From Roseibium sediminicola (GTDB taxonomy: Bacteria > Pseudomonadota > Alphaproteobacteria > Rhizobiales > Stappiaceae), in assembly GCF_023156505.1 (NCBI RefSeq), contig NZ_JALNMJ010000005.1, positions 62,001 through 126,000 on the forward strand: DNA of 64,000 nucleotides, given 5' to 3'. Shown piece by piece: positions 39,667-48,273 of this stretch; within the stretch, counting starts at the first letter, position 1; each line of letters starts with the position of its first letter. The notes under the pieces are model-generated. The model was given only the letters and a program-made list of their open reading frames with translations, ran no database searches and was not told where the DNA came from. Made by a program: the position numbers and the translations under genes.

Positions 39667-40224
39667 ATGACCACGAAACTGCTCACCTGCACCGCACTAC
39701 TGCTTGGACTGGCTCTCACTGCCTGCAATTCCGTCGAAACCAAAACATCGCTGGTGACGCCAACCACACATAGCGTCAGGACAGCCGGTCCAGGCGACGT
39801 GGTCATGAGCTTCGGGTCGCGCCGCTCTCTGCCCAATGCATTTGGGAAGGCAGACGCCTTCGGCCGCACGACCAACGCGGGTGGAACGACCGTTCGCTAT
39901 GTTGGAAGCCGTGGGGGCAACGCGATATTCGAGCGGACAGATGTAGCGGTCACAAGCGACGCAACCACCATGAGCGAAACACCAGTCGTTATTCCGAGCA
40001 CCACCCGTACAAACATCAGCGGAACCGTTGGAACAGTGCCGGTTTCGGGGACGGCCACATCAACTTCTTACAAATTCATCCCGGCGCGAGGATCGTCGCA
40101 ATACGCAACGCAGTCACGCCCAATCCAGTTTAGTCTCGGCAAGGGGCAAAGCGTGAAGGTGTCCGGCAGGACGCTGCGAGTCGTTGGTGTTGGAGCTAGT
40201 TCAGTCGACTACCGCATTGAGTGA
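39667..40224 (+). CDS. Small lipoprotein of unknown function
   Basis: The 185-residue protein has a lipoprotein signal peptide with lipobox LALTAC (Cys about residue 20). The mature part is rich in Thr, Ser, Gly and Val and likely beta-structured. The family is not recognised. The ATG at 39667 follows GGGAACGGAA and begins the signal; an upstream in-frame ATG is ignored. It could be a surface or exclusion protein of the element (speculative). Confidence 0.78.
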   Translation: MTTKLLTCTALLLGLALTACNSVETKTSLVTPTTHSVRTAGPGDVVMSFGSRRSLPNAFGKADAFGRTTNAGGTTVRYVGSRGGNAIFERTDVAVTSDATTMSETPVVIPSTTRTNISGTVGTVPVSGTATSTSYKFIPARGSSQYATQSRPIQFSLGKGQSVKVSGRTLRVVGVGASSVDYRIE

Positions 40225-40362
40225 ATTCGGCTGTGACGTACGTAAGCATATTGTGCGGTAAGCGTTCCAGGCCCAAACGGGTCCCCCGGCAGCTGCTCAG
40301 ATGGGACCCGTGCAAGGGGGGAGGGTTGAAGCAATTCCCCCGGAAAGCAGGGGCAAACAATT

Positions 40363-40397
40363 GCGCGGGCATCGGCAACACCGATGCCCGCGCTTTT
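40363..40397 (+). terminator. Strong rho-independent terminator
   Basis: GCGCGGGCATCGG (40363-40375), loop CAACA, CCGATGCCCGCGC (40381-40393), then TTTT. It ends rightward transcription from the lipoprotein gene. Confidence 0.88.
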
Positions 40398-40424
40398 CCG
40401 AATATGCAAGGGTGAGTGGTCAGC

Positions 40425-40589
40425 CTACCATTTCTGGTCTACGGCAATGTGGTCTTCGCACTCGCATTGCCCGAATTCTTCAAACGCCCATTCAAGCTCC
40501 TCAGCGGCGAGGCGCATCAGTTCCGCTGCCTTCTCCAAAGGAAGCCATTTCTCTTTGTTGGTGCGCTTGTCTCTAACCAAGACCTTCAT
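40425..40589 (-). CDS. 54-residue hypothetical protein
   Basis: A short leftward gene encodes 54 residues starting MKVLVRDKRTNKEKWLPL and ending CECEDHIAVDQKW. It has a good AGGAG ribosome binding site seven bases before the ATG. The acidic, cysteine-containing C-terminus and lack of a signal suggest a small cytosolic protein; the function is unknown. It lies between the terminator at 40363 and the integrase gene. Confidence 0.65.
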   Translation of the reverse strand: MKVLVRDKRTNKEKWLPLEKAAELMRLAAEELEWAFEEFGQCECEDHIAVDQKW

Positions 40590-40825
40590 GGCGATCTCCT
40601 GTGCTCAACAGGAGAGGAAAACATGGCGAGAATTTCTGCGCAATTATCTCAATAATATCAGACATTTAATTAAGGATTTGATATTGCAGGCGCGCCACAT
40701 ACCGTTCCTGTAGCCGCAGCGCGCAGGGCAGCCACTGCAGCTGGGCGGTAGCAGGGGGCGCAGGAAGCGGCCCCCGCCAGCGTGCGTACGGCGGGCAGGG
40801 CGCGGCGCACGCAGGGTACTGCCCC

Positions 40826-42064
40826 CTAGCTGCTGTAGGCCCTGTCCAGCGCCTCAATGGCAGCGCTGCCGTTTCGAACGGCTTGTGTGTAGTGGCCGAG
40901 CGTCACGGTTGGATTGGCATGACCGGCGATCTGCGCAACCAGTCCCACCTCAATTCCTTGCGCTTGCAGGGTGGAGATGAAGGAGTGGCGTGCGGAGTGC
41001 GGCGTCACGTAGGGCAGGCCAAGCCTTTTGAACGCGGGTGCCCAATAGCGTTTCCGGAAGTTCTGGTAGAGCAGCGGGCCACCGCCTCCAAGACGCGGCT
41101 TCGGCCACTCCTGCAGCCTTCCAGGGCCAGGAAAGACGCGGTGAAGCTCCTTACCGTTCCTCGGGCAGCGGACGCGCCAGTCGAGGAGCATCTCGCGCAA
41201 GGTGGCGCTCATGGGGACGTCCCGTGTCCCGGCTTCTGTCTTCGTCATTTCCGCTAGCGAGCCGTCACGCTCTTGGATGCGGCGGATGCGGATGACACCG
41301 CGCTCGAAGTCCACTTCGCTCCACAGGAGGCCCAACTGCTCAGAGGGCCTTGTTCCGGCGAGGAAAGCGAAGGCGTAGTAGACACCGTGTTCAGGATCCT
41401 TCTTGGCCGAAGCTACCAGCTTGGCGATATGTTCAGGGGTTAGGATGACCTTCTTCCGCTTATGTCGCGCACGCGGGAGGCCAGTCGGCATGGAAGGCGC
41501 GCGGGAGCCAAAGTCTTCCTCTGCCAACGCCAAGATTGACTTGAGGTGGGATTTGGCCCTGTTCGCGGTATAAGCCCCGCACTGCTCGGAGACGGTCTTG
41601 TGCCACGCGCGGATCATGGCCGTGTTTAGGTCCGTCAGCTTCACGTGCCCCAGAAGTTTGATGAAGCGAGCACCTTTAGGGGCAATGCCATTTTCGGTGT
41701 AGTCCGCACGTTCTTGCTTGGTGCCGATAAGCAGAGGCCCACGGATCGCGCCGTTCGCCACCACTTTGTAGCCCTTCAGGGTCGAGGCCTTGACGCAGCC
41801 GTCCTTTGTTCCAAGCCAATGGTCGATAGCTTCTGCGACAGTTGGGGCTTTGCGCTCGTCGAAGAAGTTCCCTTCTGCCACTTTCAGCAAAAGGCTGTTC
41901 CTGAAAGCCTCTGCGTCCTTCTTCCGATTGAAGGCGCGACGGCGGCGTTTGTGTACTTGCGGATCCTGATACTCGCAGTACCACTGCGGATAAGTGGCAA
42001 TGGTCCCGTTTTTGAGTTTGCGACGGCGGGTCGTCGAAGTGATTGAGACATTGAAGTTTTTCAT
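40826..42064 (-). CDS. int: Tyrosine recombinase (integrase)
   Basis: This 412-residue phage-type integrase catalyses site-specific recombination between attP and the tRNA-Gly site. The N-terminus carries an AP2-like arm-binding region (residues 1-60) and a SAM-like core-binding domain (about 70-185). The catalytic domain has Arg239 (LAGTRPSEQL), His356-x2-Arg359 (HSARHSF), His382 (GHANPTV) and nucleophile Tyr392 (GHYTQA). It lies 2.5 kb from attL and reads toward it. Confidence 0.94.
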   Translation of the reverse strand: MKNFNVSITSTTRRRKLKNGTIATYPQWYCEYQDPQVHKRRRRAFNRKKDAEAFRNSLLLKVAEGNFFDERKAPTVAEAIDHWLGTKDGCVKASTLKGYKVVANGAIRGPLLIGTKQERADYTENGIAPKGARFIKLLGHVKLTDLNTAMIRAWHKTVSEQCGAYTANRAKSHLKSILALAEEDFGSRAPSMPTGLPRARHKRKKVILTPEHIAKLVASAKKDPEHGVYYAFAFLAGTRPSEQLGLLWSEVDFERGVIRIRRIQERDGSLAEMTKTEAGTRDVPMSATLREMLLDWRVRCPRNGKELHRVFPGPGRLQEWPKPRLGGGGPLLYQNFRKRYWAPAFKRLGLPYVTPHSARHSFISTLQAQGIEVGLVAQIAGHANPTVTLGHYTQAVRNGSAAIEALDRAYSS

Positions 42065-42167
42065 GTTCTTGCTCTTTCCAAATGAAAAAGCGACGAGGAA
42101 AACACGGCGGCGTTACCCGCACAAGTAATCGCCGAACGCCTCAGAAGGCGCTCGAAGCGACCACAGC

Positions 42168-42186
42168 GGTAACCGCGCCGGTAACC
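42168..42186 (-). promoter_or_regulatory. Candidate recombinase/RDF site upstream of int
   Basis: On the minus strand GGTTACC GGCGC GGTTACC: two perfect heptamers 12 bp apart, 104-122 bp upstream of the int start. Matches the end sites at 38430 and 56678. Confidence 0.5.
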
Positions 42187-42314
42187 TCTGCCGTGGTTTG
42201 ATTTGGGAGGCCGCGAGACGCCGCGGCCTCTAGGGTTTCGAATTCCCGGCTCAACGAGGTTGAAATCGCGGTCTGACAAAGCTCAGAAAACGACCCTGCT
42301 GTTCCACGCTGCCT

Positions 42315-42437
42315 GGTGGCACAGTGGCGGCGGTGGCACAGCCTGTACTAGGGCCGCACCTGCTGGTGCTGCCCGGCTGCACCCGCCGCTACACACCAGA
42401 AATTCCTGAGGGACATGCCACCAGTGCCACCGCCACC
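42315..42437. repeat. GC-rich repeat region between int and vapE
   Basis: GGTGGCACAG occurs directly repeated at 42315-42324 and 42332-42341. A near-inverse block rich in TGCCACC/GCCACC lies at 42416-42437, abutting the vapE stop. The surrounding gap (42065-42438) also holds GAGGCCGCG/CGCGGCCTC (about 42207-42229). The gap contains no gene; it may be a control or origin-like region. Confidence 0.5.
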
Positions 42438-42438
42438 A

Positions 42439-44616
42439 CTAGAATGGCGTCATTTTTGAACCCGGAATAACACCGTCGTCAGTGTGGTTTTCTGGCTTCG
42501 GGCGCCGGAAGCCTCGGGCAGTCTTCCCGCTGACTTTGAATTTACCTGTTTCCCAACCGAGTTCACGCATCAACGCTGAAAGGCGTTTCATGTGTCCGTT
42601 GTGTTGGCGGTCAGGTGGAATACTCAAAGTCTCGGCGAGGATGTCGGCGGTCAGAACACGAACTTCTTCGCCAAACGCCTTGCCATCAATTTGCGTAAGC
42701 TTTTCAAGCCAAGGGTCTTCTTCAAGGCGTTCGTCTTGCTCTACGGAAGCGAGAGCCCACAGGTCTTTTGGCAGGATAGTGCTTTCCCCGTTCTGCTCAA
42801 GCTTGGAGGCTTCGGCCCATAACTGATCTCTGTCAGCTCGAAGCCTTTCAAGATCGATTTCACCGGTCTTTACAGGCAGGAACCGCCGATTGCCGGTTCG
42901 GTCTTTCAGGTACCTTTCTTCGTTGGTCGTGCCGACGAAAATTGCCTGCCTGGGCCGTGCGACCGAAAAGCGCGCGTATGACATGCGTGCGCGGTCGACC
43001 GACCGTGAGGCGAACGCCTTCATTCGTTCAACTTCGCTTTTGTTCAGCCCGGACATTTCGCTAAGCTCATAAATCCAGACGCCTTCCATGGCTTCTATTT
43101 GGGCCTTGGTGTCGAGCGTCAAGATTTCGTTGTCTGAGTGGTTTTCCGGGCCCGCCAAAATTGTGAGGGCGGTTGACTTGCCTGTACCCTGCTTTCCTTC
43201 GAGAACGACGATGGTGTCGAATTTAACGCCAGGTTCCCTTATTCGTCTTACGGCCGCGACGAGCAGGATTTTACCAATTGCCCGATTGAGTGCCGTGTCT
43301 TCGGCGCCAAGGTATGTGGTCAGCCACGTGTCGACGCGAGGCACACCGTCCCAACTCAACCCGTCGATCATTTGGCGTATAGGGTGAAACGCGTGTTCTA
43401 GGCTAAGCTGCGTCGCGGCGTCTCGTACATTTTCGGCTCTTGGATCGAAGTTAAAGGCATCAATGATCAGCCCGCGCAAAATTGCGCAGGCGTCGTCGCT
43501 GATCTCCCCCTGTTGTTCATCGAGCAAAGCTCCGTTGATGACTTTGCGATGCCGAAAAAGGTCGTGCGAAAAGCTGATGTCAAGCCGCTGAAGCGCAACT
43601 CTGGTGTTACGCATTGTTGGTTTGGGGTTTCCGAACTTGTCAGGGTCGGGCCAGCCGTCTGACATAGCTGCCAAGGCAGATCGGGCTTGGCGGCGCGCGT
43701 AGTGCTCGGGCTTCTTTTTGTCGAGAATTGAGTCCGAAATCCCGAATGCTGGATTGATAAGCACACCGGCAATCGTCAGCTCAGAACAGCCCGCGCGCGC
43801 AAGGTCGCAAGCCACCCGAAAAACTGTCTCACTCCTGGAGCGAAAGTGCGGGGTCCCACTATCTCGGGGTCTGTCAGGGTCGTCGCCCTCGGTTATCAAC
43901 TTGCGTGTGAACGGCAGAACACTTGTGGGAATCGCCTCCAAGCTCACTGAAAGCAGGGCAGCGTCTTGCGAAATTGCGCCTTTCGGTCCTGCTGGTTCCG
44001 GCCCATCGCCTTGGGGGAAGTCATCCAGCGAATAACTCAATGACCAGTCTGCTTTCACGATGTAAGCGAGTGTCGACTCACGACCGTTTGCAAGCTTCTT
44101 TGCGTTCGGAAGGTTCACGGTTCCGGGCAAGCGCATGATCCGGTCGATGTTGTGACAATTGTCGCCACCAAGCGCTTTCGCTACAGCTTGGTTTATGGCT
44201 TCAACGCGAACTAAATCGTCGCTAGCTTCGGCCAGTTTCCAATAGTGGTGGTAACCGCCGCCAGAGAATACAGTCACTGTTGGCGGAGGGGTGAAATCCG
44301 AAATGCGCTTCGCCGCATCGAGGTCATCGATGTCGACATGCACATAATGTGCACTGAGGACGTCTTCCTTTCTTGCCTTTTTGTTCAGGACGTTTGGGCG
44401 CAGCCCATTCACATGCAAATAGAGATTGTCGACACCTTGGCGTTCATCAATCCACTCGCGCATGTCCTCGTCTTCGAAGGGCTGAAATGTGCAGGCTTCA
44501 ACGTGCCCTTTGTTCGAGATGGCAACAAGGTGGCGGGGTTGGCTTGGGAACATGTCTTCCAGAAATTGCACGGCAGCTTCTGTGTCACCTTCAGGAAAAA
44601 TCGCATTTTGAGACAT
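42439..44616 (-). CDS. VapE-type primase/helicase
   Basis: The 725-residue protein has an N-terminal primase-like domain (VHVDID, Asp95/Asp97; RIMRLPGTVN, 159-168) and a C-terminal virulence-associated E/SF3-like ATPase domain with GKQGTGKST (474-482). It is typical of satellite and integrative elements, where it supports replication after excision. The ATG shares one base with the stop of the upstream AlpA-like gene (TAATG), so translation is coupled. Confidence 0.9.
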   Translation of the reverse strand: MSQNAIFPEGDTEAAVQFLEDMFPSQPRHLVAISNKGHVEACTFQPFEDEDMREWIDERQGVDNLYLHVNGLRPNVLNKKARKEDVLSAHYVHVDIDDLDAAKRISDFTPPPTVTVFSGGGYHHYWKLAEASDDLVRVEAINQAVAKALGGDNCHNIDRIMRLPGTVNLPNAKKLANGRESTLAYIVKADWSLSYSLDDFPQGDGPEPAGPKGAISQDAALLSVSLEAIPTSVLPFTRKLITEGDDPDRPRDSGTPHFRSRSETVFRVACDLARAGCSELTIAGVLINPAFGISDSILDKKKPEHYARRQARSALAAMSDGWPDPDKFGNPKPTMRNTRVALQRLDISFSHDLFRHRKVINGALLDEQQGEISDDACAILRGLIIDAFNFDPRAENVRDAATQLSLEHAFHPIRQMIDGLSWDGVPRVDTWLTTYLGAEDTALNRAIGKILLVAAVRRIREPGVKFDTIVVLEGKQGTGKSTALTILAGPENHSDNEILTLDTKAQIEAMEGVWIYELSEMSGLNKSEVERMKAFASRSVDRARMSYARFSVARPRQAIFVGTTNEERYLKDRTGNRRFLPVKTGEIDLERLRADRDQLWAEASKLEQNGESTILPKDLWALASVEQDERLEEDPWLEKLTQIDGKAFGEEVRVLTADILAETLSIPPDRQHNGHMKRLSALMRELGWETGKFKVSGKTARGFRRPKPENHTDDGVIPGSKMTPF

Positions 44617-44849
44617 TATTCGCCCCCTCCCTGACGGCAGGAGTCGATGTACGCGATCACTTCGGACAGCTTGACCAGCTTGCGCGAGTTGAAAGGTGTG
44701 TAACTGGGAATATCGCCGCGCTTAACAGCTCGCTGCAGCTGCCAATACTTGGCGCCTACCGCGTTGGCGGCGTCTTTCAGATTGAGCAAGCGTTCAGCCG
44801 TTGTTCCAGGCGCAGCGCTCAGACTAGGCAAGTGGAAAATTGTTTCCAT
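44616..44849 (-). CDS. AlpA-like helix-turn-helix protein
   Basis: This 77-residue protein (from the ATG at 44849) has a MerR/AlpA-type winged helix: LLNLKDAANAVGAKYWQLQR followed by the basic PSYTPFNSRKLVKLSEVIAYID. Such proteins serve as excisionase or regulator in integrative elements. It ends in GGAGGGGG, which also serves as the ribosome binding site of vapE. A longer start at 44897 is possible. Confidence 0.8.
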   Translation of the reverse strand: METIFHLPSLSAAPGTTAERLLNLKDAANAVGAKYWQLQRAVKRGDIPSYTPFNSRKLVKLSEVIAYIDSCRQGGGE

Positions 44850-45320
44850 CACATCTTTCCCTTTTGGGGCAGAGATGATGGCGGCGCGAGCAGTCACAGT
44901 GCATCTCTACCCAGTGAGTTTTGGGTGTAAATGCGACTGGCAGCGCTCTGCAGAGCCTCTCAACCTTGCGGATCGGCCACACACCAGCATACGCGTCGGT
45001 CGTTTTGTCTGAAGCGCTACATCATGAAGGCAGCTCTCGCTGCGCGTCAGCACACTTCATCAGTAGCTGGTGCAATTTAGGCCCGTTCACAACGCGTTGT
45101 AAAGGATTTCCGCATGTTCACGTTTTGTGGTCAGTCAGAGCGTCGAAGCGCTGCCGTTATGCGCCCGCCCGCGTAGCAGCGCTGCTGTGTGTAGCTTGGA
45201 TATATGGGAACGGCAGGGCACGCGACGTATAGGTTACGCTGCATACGGTAGGCTTATCAGTTTGACCTCGTATGTCCGATCACCAGGCTTCGTCTCGTTT
45301 CGACTTATTCTCCGAAACAA
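44850..45320. other. Gene-free control stretch upstream of alpA-vapE
   Basis: No convincing gene is found. It should hold the promoter of the alpA-vapE operon. Confidence 0.4.
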
Positions 45321-45358
45321 GAAGACACCCCGCGACCTTGCGATCGCGGGGTGTCTTC
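45321..45358 (-). terminator. Terminator of the yegP-like gene
   Basis: GAAGACACCCCGCGA (45321-45335) pairs perfectly with TCGCGGGGTGTCTTC (45344-45358), 17 bases past the gene's stop. On the minus strand it is followed by TTGTTTCGG. Confidence 0.8.
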
Positions 45359-45375
45359 GTTGGTGTCGGTTACTC

Positions 45376-45543
45376 TCAAGTGCGGTCGATGACGCTCGCG
45401 CCCGGTGCGATGCGCTTGGCGGTTGCCGCCCCGCGTTCGGCCGACTGCTTGGTCGTGTAGACCTCGGAGTGGCAGAGAACCTCTCCGTTGCCACCCTTCA
45501 AGCGCCAGTAGTAACCGTTGGATGCTTTCAGCACCTCGAACAT
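45376..45543 (-). CDS. YegP/DUF1508 family protein
   Basis: The 55-residue protein matches the DUF1508 fold: FEVLKASNGYYWRLKGGNGEVL then SEVYTTKQSAERG. The family occurs widely as a small stand-alone or duplicated domain of unknown role. The ATG at 45543 is preferred because AAGGAGG lies about nine bases before it; an ATG two codons upstream is too close. Confidence 0.85.
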   Translation of the reverse strand: MFEVLKASNGYYWRLKGGNGEVLCHSEVYTTKQSAERGAATAKRIAPGASVIDRT

Positions 45544-45676
45544 AATCATAGCCCTCCTTGGGCCAAATGAGGTCCGACGGAGCACCGGACCATTGACTGA
45601 AATCGAGGGGCCAGCTAGAAACGTGTTGTTCAAGCACATTTGCTAGCGGGGCTCCGCCCCTTTTGGAAGCCGGCTG

Positions 45677-45928
45677 TTACAGCAGCCGGTTCTCCATCCA
45701 TGCCGCTTTCGGGGTCAGGTAAGGACCCTGCGGCGGCAGTTCGTCGTCATCGGCTGCCGAGATTCCGGGAAACCTGGTCCCGTCCTTTATCTCCGCGATC
45801 CGCCCCTGATTCACTCCGAAGAACGCTGCGATGTCATGGTGACGATCGCCCCGCTCGATCATTCCGCGAATGAGGGCCGCATCCGATGCCGTCAGTTTGA
45901 GCCCGCTCGGCTCAGCGCGTGTTGCCAT
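45677..45928 (-). CDS. Small helix-turn-helix protein
   Basis: The 83-residue protein has a central helix-turn-helix-like segment (HHDIAAFFGVNQGRIAEIKDG, about residues 30-50). It has AAGGAG eight bases before the ATG. It diverges from the restriction operon across a 180-bp gap with an inverted repeat, so it may control that operon (inference). Confidence 0.75.
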   Translation of the reverse strand: MATRAEPSGLKLTASDAALIRGMIERGDRHHDIAAFFGVNQGRIAEIKDGTRFPGISAADDDELPPQGPYLTPKAAWMENRLL

Positions 45929-46044
45929 ATATTACTCCTTGGCTGTTTCGTTCATGCCCGATTCCCAACCGGACAACGACTATGTCGCAGACTCAGCGGC
46001 GCGTGTCAACTTCATTTTCATGGGAAATTGAAAAAGTATGCGAC

Positions 46045-46078
46045 TACGTTTTACGTAATCAGACAAAACGTATTGACA
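46045..46078. promoter_or_regulatory. Candidate operator/promoter of the type I operon
   Basis: TACGTTTT (46045-46052) and AAAACGTA (46065-46072) form a perfect inverted repeat with a 12-base spacer. It abuts TTGACA (46073-46078), a consensus -35 box for the rightward operon; the -10 is weak (GACATA, 46096). Confidence 0.5.
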
Positions 46079-46108
46079 TACATAATTTCTAATGCGACAT
46101 AGGCGTCC

Positions 46109-46735
46109 ATGATGGGGAGCGCAAATCCGCAGGAAATGATGAGTGATGCGACGCGTCTTGGCGACATTGCCGAGGTGTTCGCCGGTGTAGGCGTATCGCG
46201 CGAAGAAGCAGTGCAGCGGGATGGTGAACAGCTACCGATGATCGGTGTTCGCGATCTTGTTGATGATGCTGTTTCGCCAATCGAGGCATTAGATACGGTC
46301 GGTTTCGATAAACCCCAGCGGGCAGAGAATTATCGCGTCCAGACAGGCGACATTCTTCTGACCGGGCGGGGCACCGCGATGAAATTCGGCCTGGTCGGGC
46401 CGGAGACGGAAGGCGCGGTCGCGAGCAGCAACATCATCGTGGTGCGCCCGGCGTTTGGCGTTGTCGGCGCTGCGCTCTATGCCCTGCTTTCCAGCGAAGC
46501 ATACAGGCCGAAGATCGAATTGCTACGCCGGGGCTCGACGACGCTTCTGTCGCTCTCGGCCAAGGATCTGAAGCGGCTGGAACTCAACCTGCCGCCGCTG
46601 GAAGAACAACACCGCATAGCGGCGATTATGCTCGAGACGCGCGATGCCTACAGGAATGCGATCCGTGCCGCCGAATTGCGGCGCGATCTCGCCCGCCAAC
46701 TGATGAACCAGCGGCTGTTCGGCGAGAAGAATTAG
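46109..46735 (+). CDS. Single-domain type I specificity (S) subunit
   Basis: The 208-residue protein has one target-recognition domain followed by one coiled-coil spacer (LPPLEEQHRIAAIMLETRDAYRNA region, about 166-200). It is half the size of a normal HsdS. It lies five bases before hsdM in the same operon as a full-length hsdS. It may pair with itself or with HsdM to add a second methylation specificity, or act as an inhibitor; unproven. ATGs at 46136 or 46139, after GCAGGAA, are alternative starts. Confidence 0.82.
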   Translation: MMGSANPQEMMSDATRLGDIAEVFAGVGVSREEAVQRDGEQLPMIGVRDLVDDAVSPIEALDTVGFDKPQRAENYRVQTGDILLTGRGTAMKFGLVGPETEGAVASSNIIVVRPAFGVVGAALYALLSSEAYRPKIELLRRGSTTLLSLSAKDLKRLELNLPPLEEQHRIAAIMLETRDAYRNAIRAAELRRDLARQLMNQRLFGEKN

Positions 46736-46740
46736 GGGAG

Positions 46741-48273
46741 ATGGGAATGGAAAAGCTGACGCGCGACGCGCTCAACAATCATCTTTGGCAGGCAGCCGAC
46801 TATCTGCGCGGCTCGATCGACAGTTCGGACTACAAGGTCTACATCCTCGGCTTCCTGTTTCTGAAGCGCCTTTCCGACCGCTTCGAAGAAGAGGCCACGG
46901 AGCTCATCCGCGACGGTCTTCCGGCTGACATTGCCTATAGCGATCCTGACGAGCACGAGTTCTTCGTGCCGGAGCGTGCGCGCTGGAACAAGATCAAGAA
47001 GACGACGGTCGAGATCGGCCAGACGCTGAACAAGGCATGCGAAGCGCTGGAAGACGCCAATCCGGCGATTGAAGGCGTCCTCGTCAACATCGACTTCAAC
47101 AGCGAATCCCGCCTTGGTGACCCCAAGAACAAGGAGGTCGTCCTTGCAGGCCTGGTCGACCATTTCTCGCGCATCAATCTCGCCAACCGGTCGCTCTCCG
47201 AACCGGACATGCTGGGCCGGGCCTATGAATACCTGATCGAATATTTTGCCGATGACGCAGGTAAGAAGGGCGGCGAGTTCTATACCCCGCACCAGGTGGT
47301 CAACCTGATCGTGCAACTGCTCGATCCTGCACCCGGCATGCGCATCTGCGACCCCACCTGCGGTTCCGGCGGCATGTTGATCCAAAGCGCGGAATATGTC
47401 GGTACCAAACAAGGCAAGCGCCTTGGCGAGTCGATCAATGTCACGCTGCACGGGCAGGAGCGCAATCTCGGCACATGGGCCATCGCCAAGATGAACCTGC
47501 TGCTGCATGGGCTGCGCGATGCCCGCATCGAGAAAGGCGACACGATCCGCAATCCGCGCCTGCTCGATGGCGACGGAAATCTCATTCTCTATGACCGGGT
47601 GATAGCGAACCCACCCTTCTCGCTCGACAAGTGGGGTGCGGATGAAGCAGGCGGCGAAGGCGAGAAGGTGAGCTTCAACCGCTTCAAGTATGGCATCCCG
47701 GCCAAGAACATCGGTGACTATGCCTTTGTGCAGCACATGCTCGCGACGCTCAACAAGGATGGCGTCTGCGGCGTGGTCATGCCGCATGGTGTCCTGTTTC
47801 GCGGGTCCGGCGACGGGCGCATCCGCAAGGCGCTGCTGGAGGAAGACCTGATCGAGGCGATCATCGGCCTGCCGGAAAACCTGTTTGCGGGAACCGGCAT
47901 TCCGGCCATCGTGCTCATTCTCAACCGTAATAAGGCGCCGGAGCAGCGCGGCAACGTTCTCTTCATCCACGCCTCCAAGGAATATGAGGAACGGCCGAAG
48001 AAGGCTGTGCTCGGTGACGGCAATATCAGGACAATTGTCGATACCTATCGCAACCGGATCGAGACGGAGCGTTTCAGCCGCATCGTTCCCATGACCGAGA
48101 TCGAGGAGAATGACTTCAATCTAAACATCTCGCGCTACATCGACACGCTCGAACCGGAAAAGCCCATTAACGTGAAAGCCGAGCTGGACAAGCTCTGGGA
48201 AGCGGAGAAAGCCCGCGACGCTGCCGAAGCCCGCATGAATGAGCTGCTGAAAGAGATGGGCTATGTCGGTTGA
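46741..48273 (+). CDS. hsdM: Type I restriction-modification methyltransferase subunit HsdM
   Basis: The 510-residue protein is an N6-adenine methyltransferase with SAM motif DPTCGSGG (204-211) and catalytic NPPF (290-293), preceded by the HsdM N-terminal helical domain (LWQAADYLRGSID). It modifies host DNA with HsdS and forms the restriction complex with HsdR. GGGGAG precedes the ATG. Its stop overlaps hsdS by 11 bases. Confidence 0.96.
   Translation: MGMEKLTRDALNNHLWQAADYLRGSIDSSDYKVYILGFLFLKRLSDRFEEEATELIRDGLPADIAYSDPDEHEFFVPERARWNKIKKTTVEIGQTLNKACEALEDANPAIEGVLVNIDFNSESRLGDPKNKEVVLAGLVDHFSRINLANRSLSEPDMLGRAYEYLIEYFADDAGKKGGEFYTPHQVVNLIVQLLDPAPGMRICDPTCGSGGMLIQSAEYVGTKQGKRLGESINVTLHGQERNLGTWAIAKMNLLLHGLRDARIEKGDTIRNPRLLDGDGNLILYDRVIANPPFSLDKWGADEAGGEGEKVSFNRFKYGIPAKNIGDYAFVQHMLATLNKDGVCGVVMPHGVLFRGSGDGRIRKALLEEDLIEAIIGLPENLFAGTGIPAIVLILNRNKAPEQRGNVLFIHASKEYEERPKKAVLGDGNIRTIVDTYRNRIETERFSRIVPMTEIEENDFNLNISRYIDTLEPEKPINVKAELDKLWEAEKARDAAEARMNELLKEMGYVG

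Noticed and set aside
42225..42255. tRNA-like T-arm (GGGTTTCGAATTCCCGG)
   Set aside because: No matching acceptor, D or anticodon arms nearby; likely coincidence or a decayed fragment.
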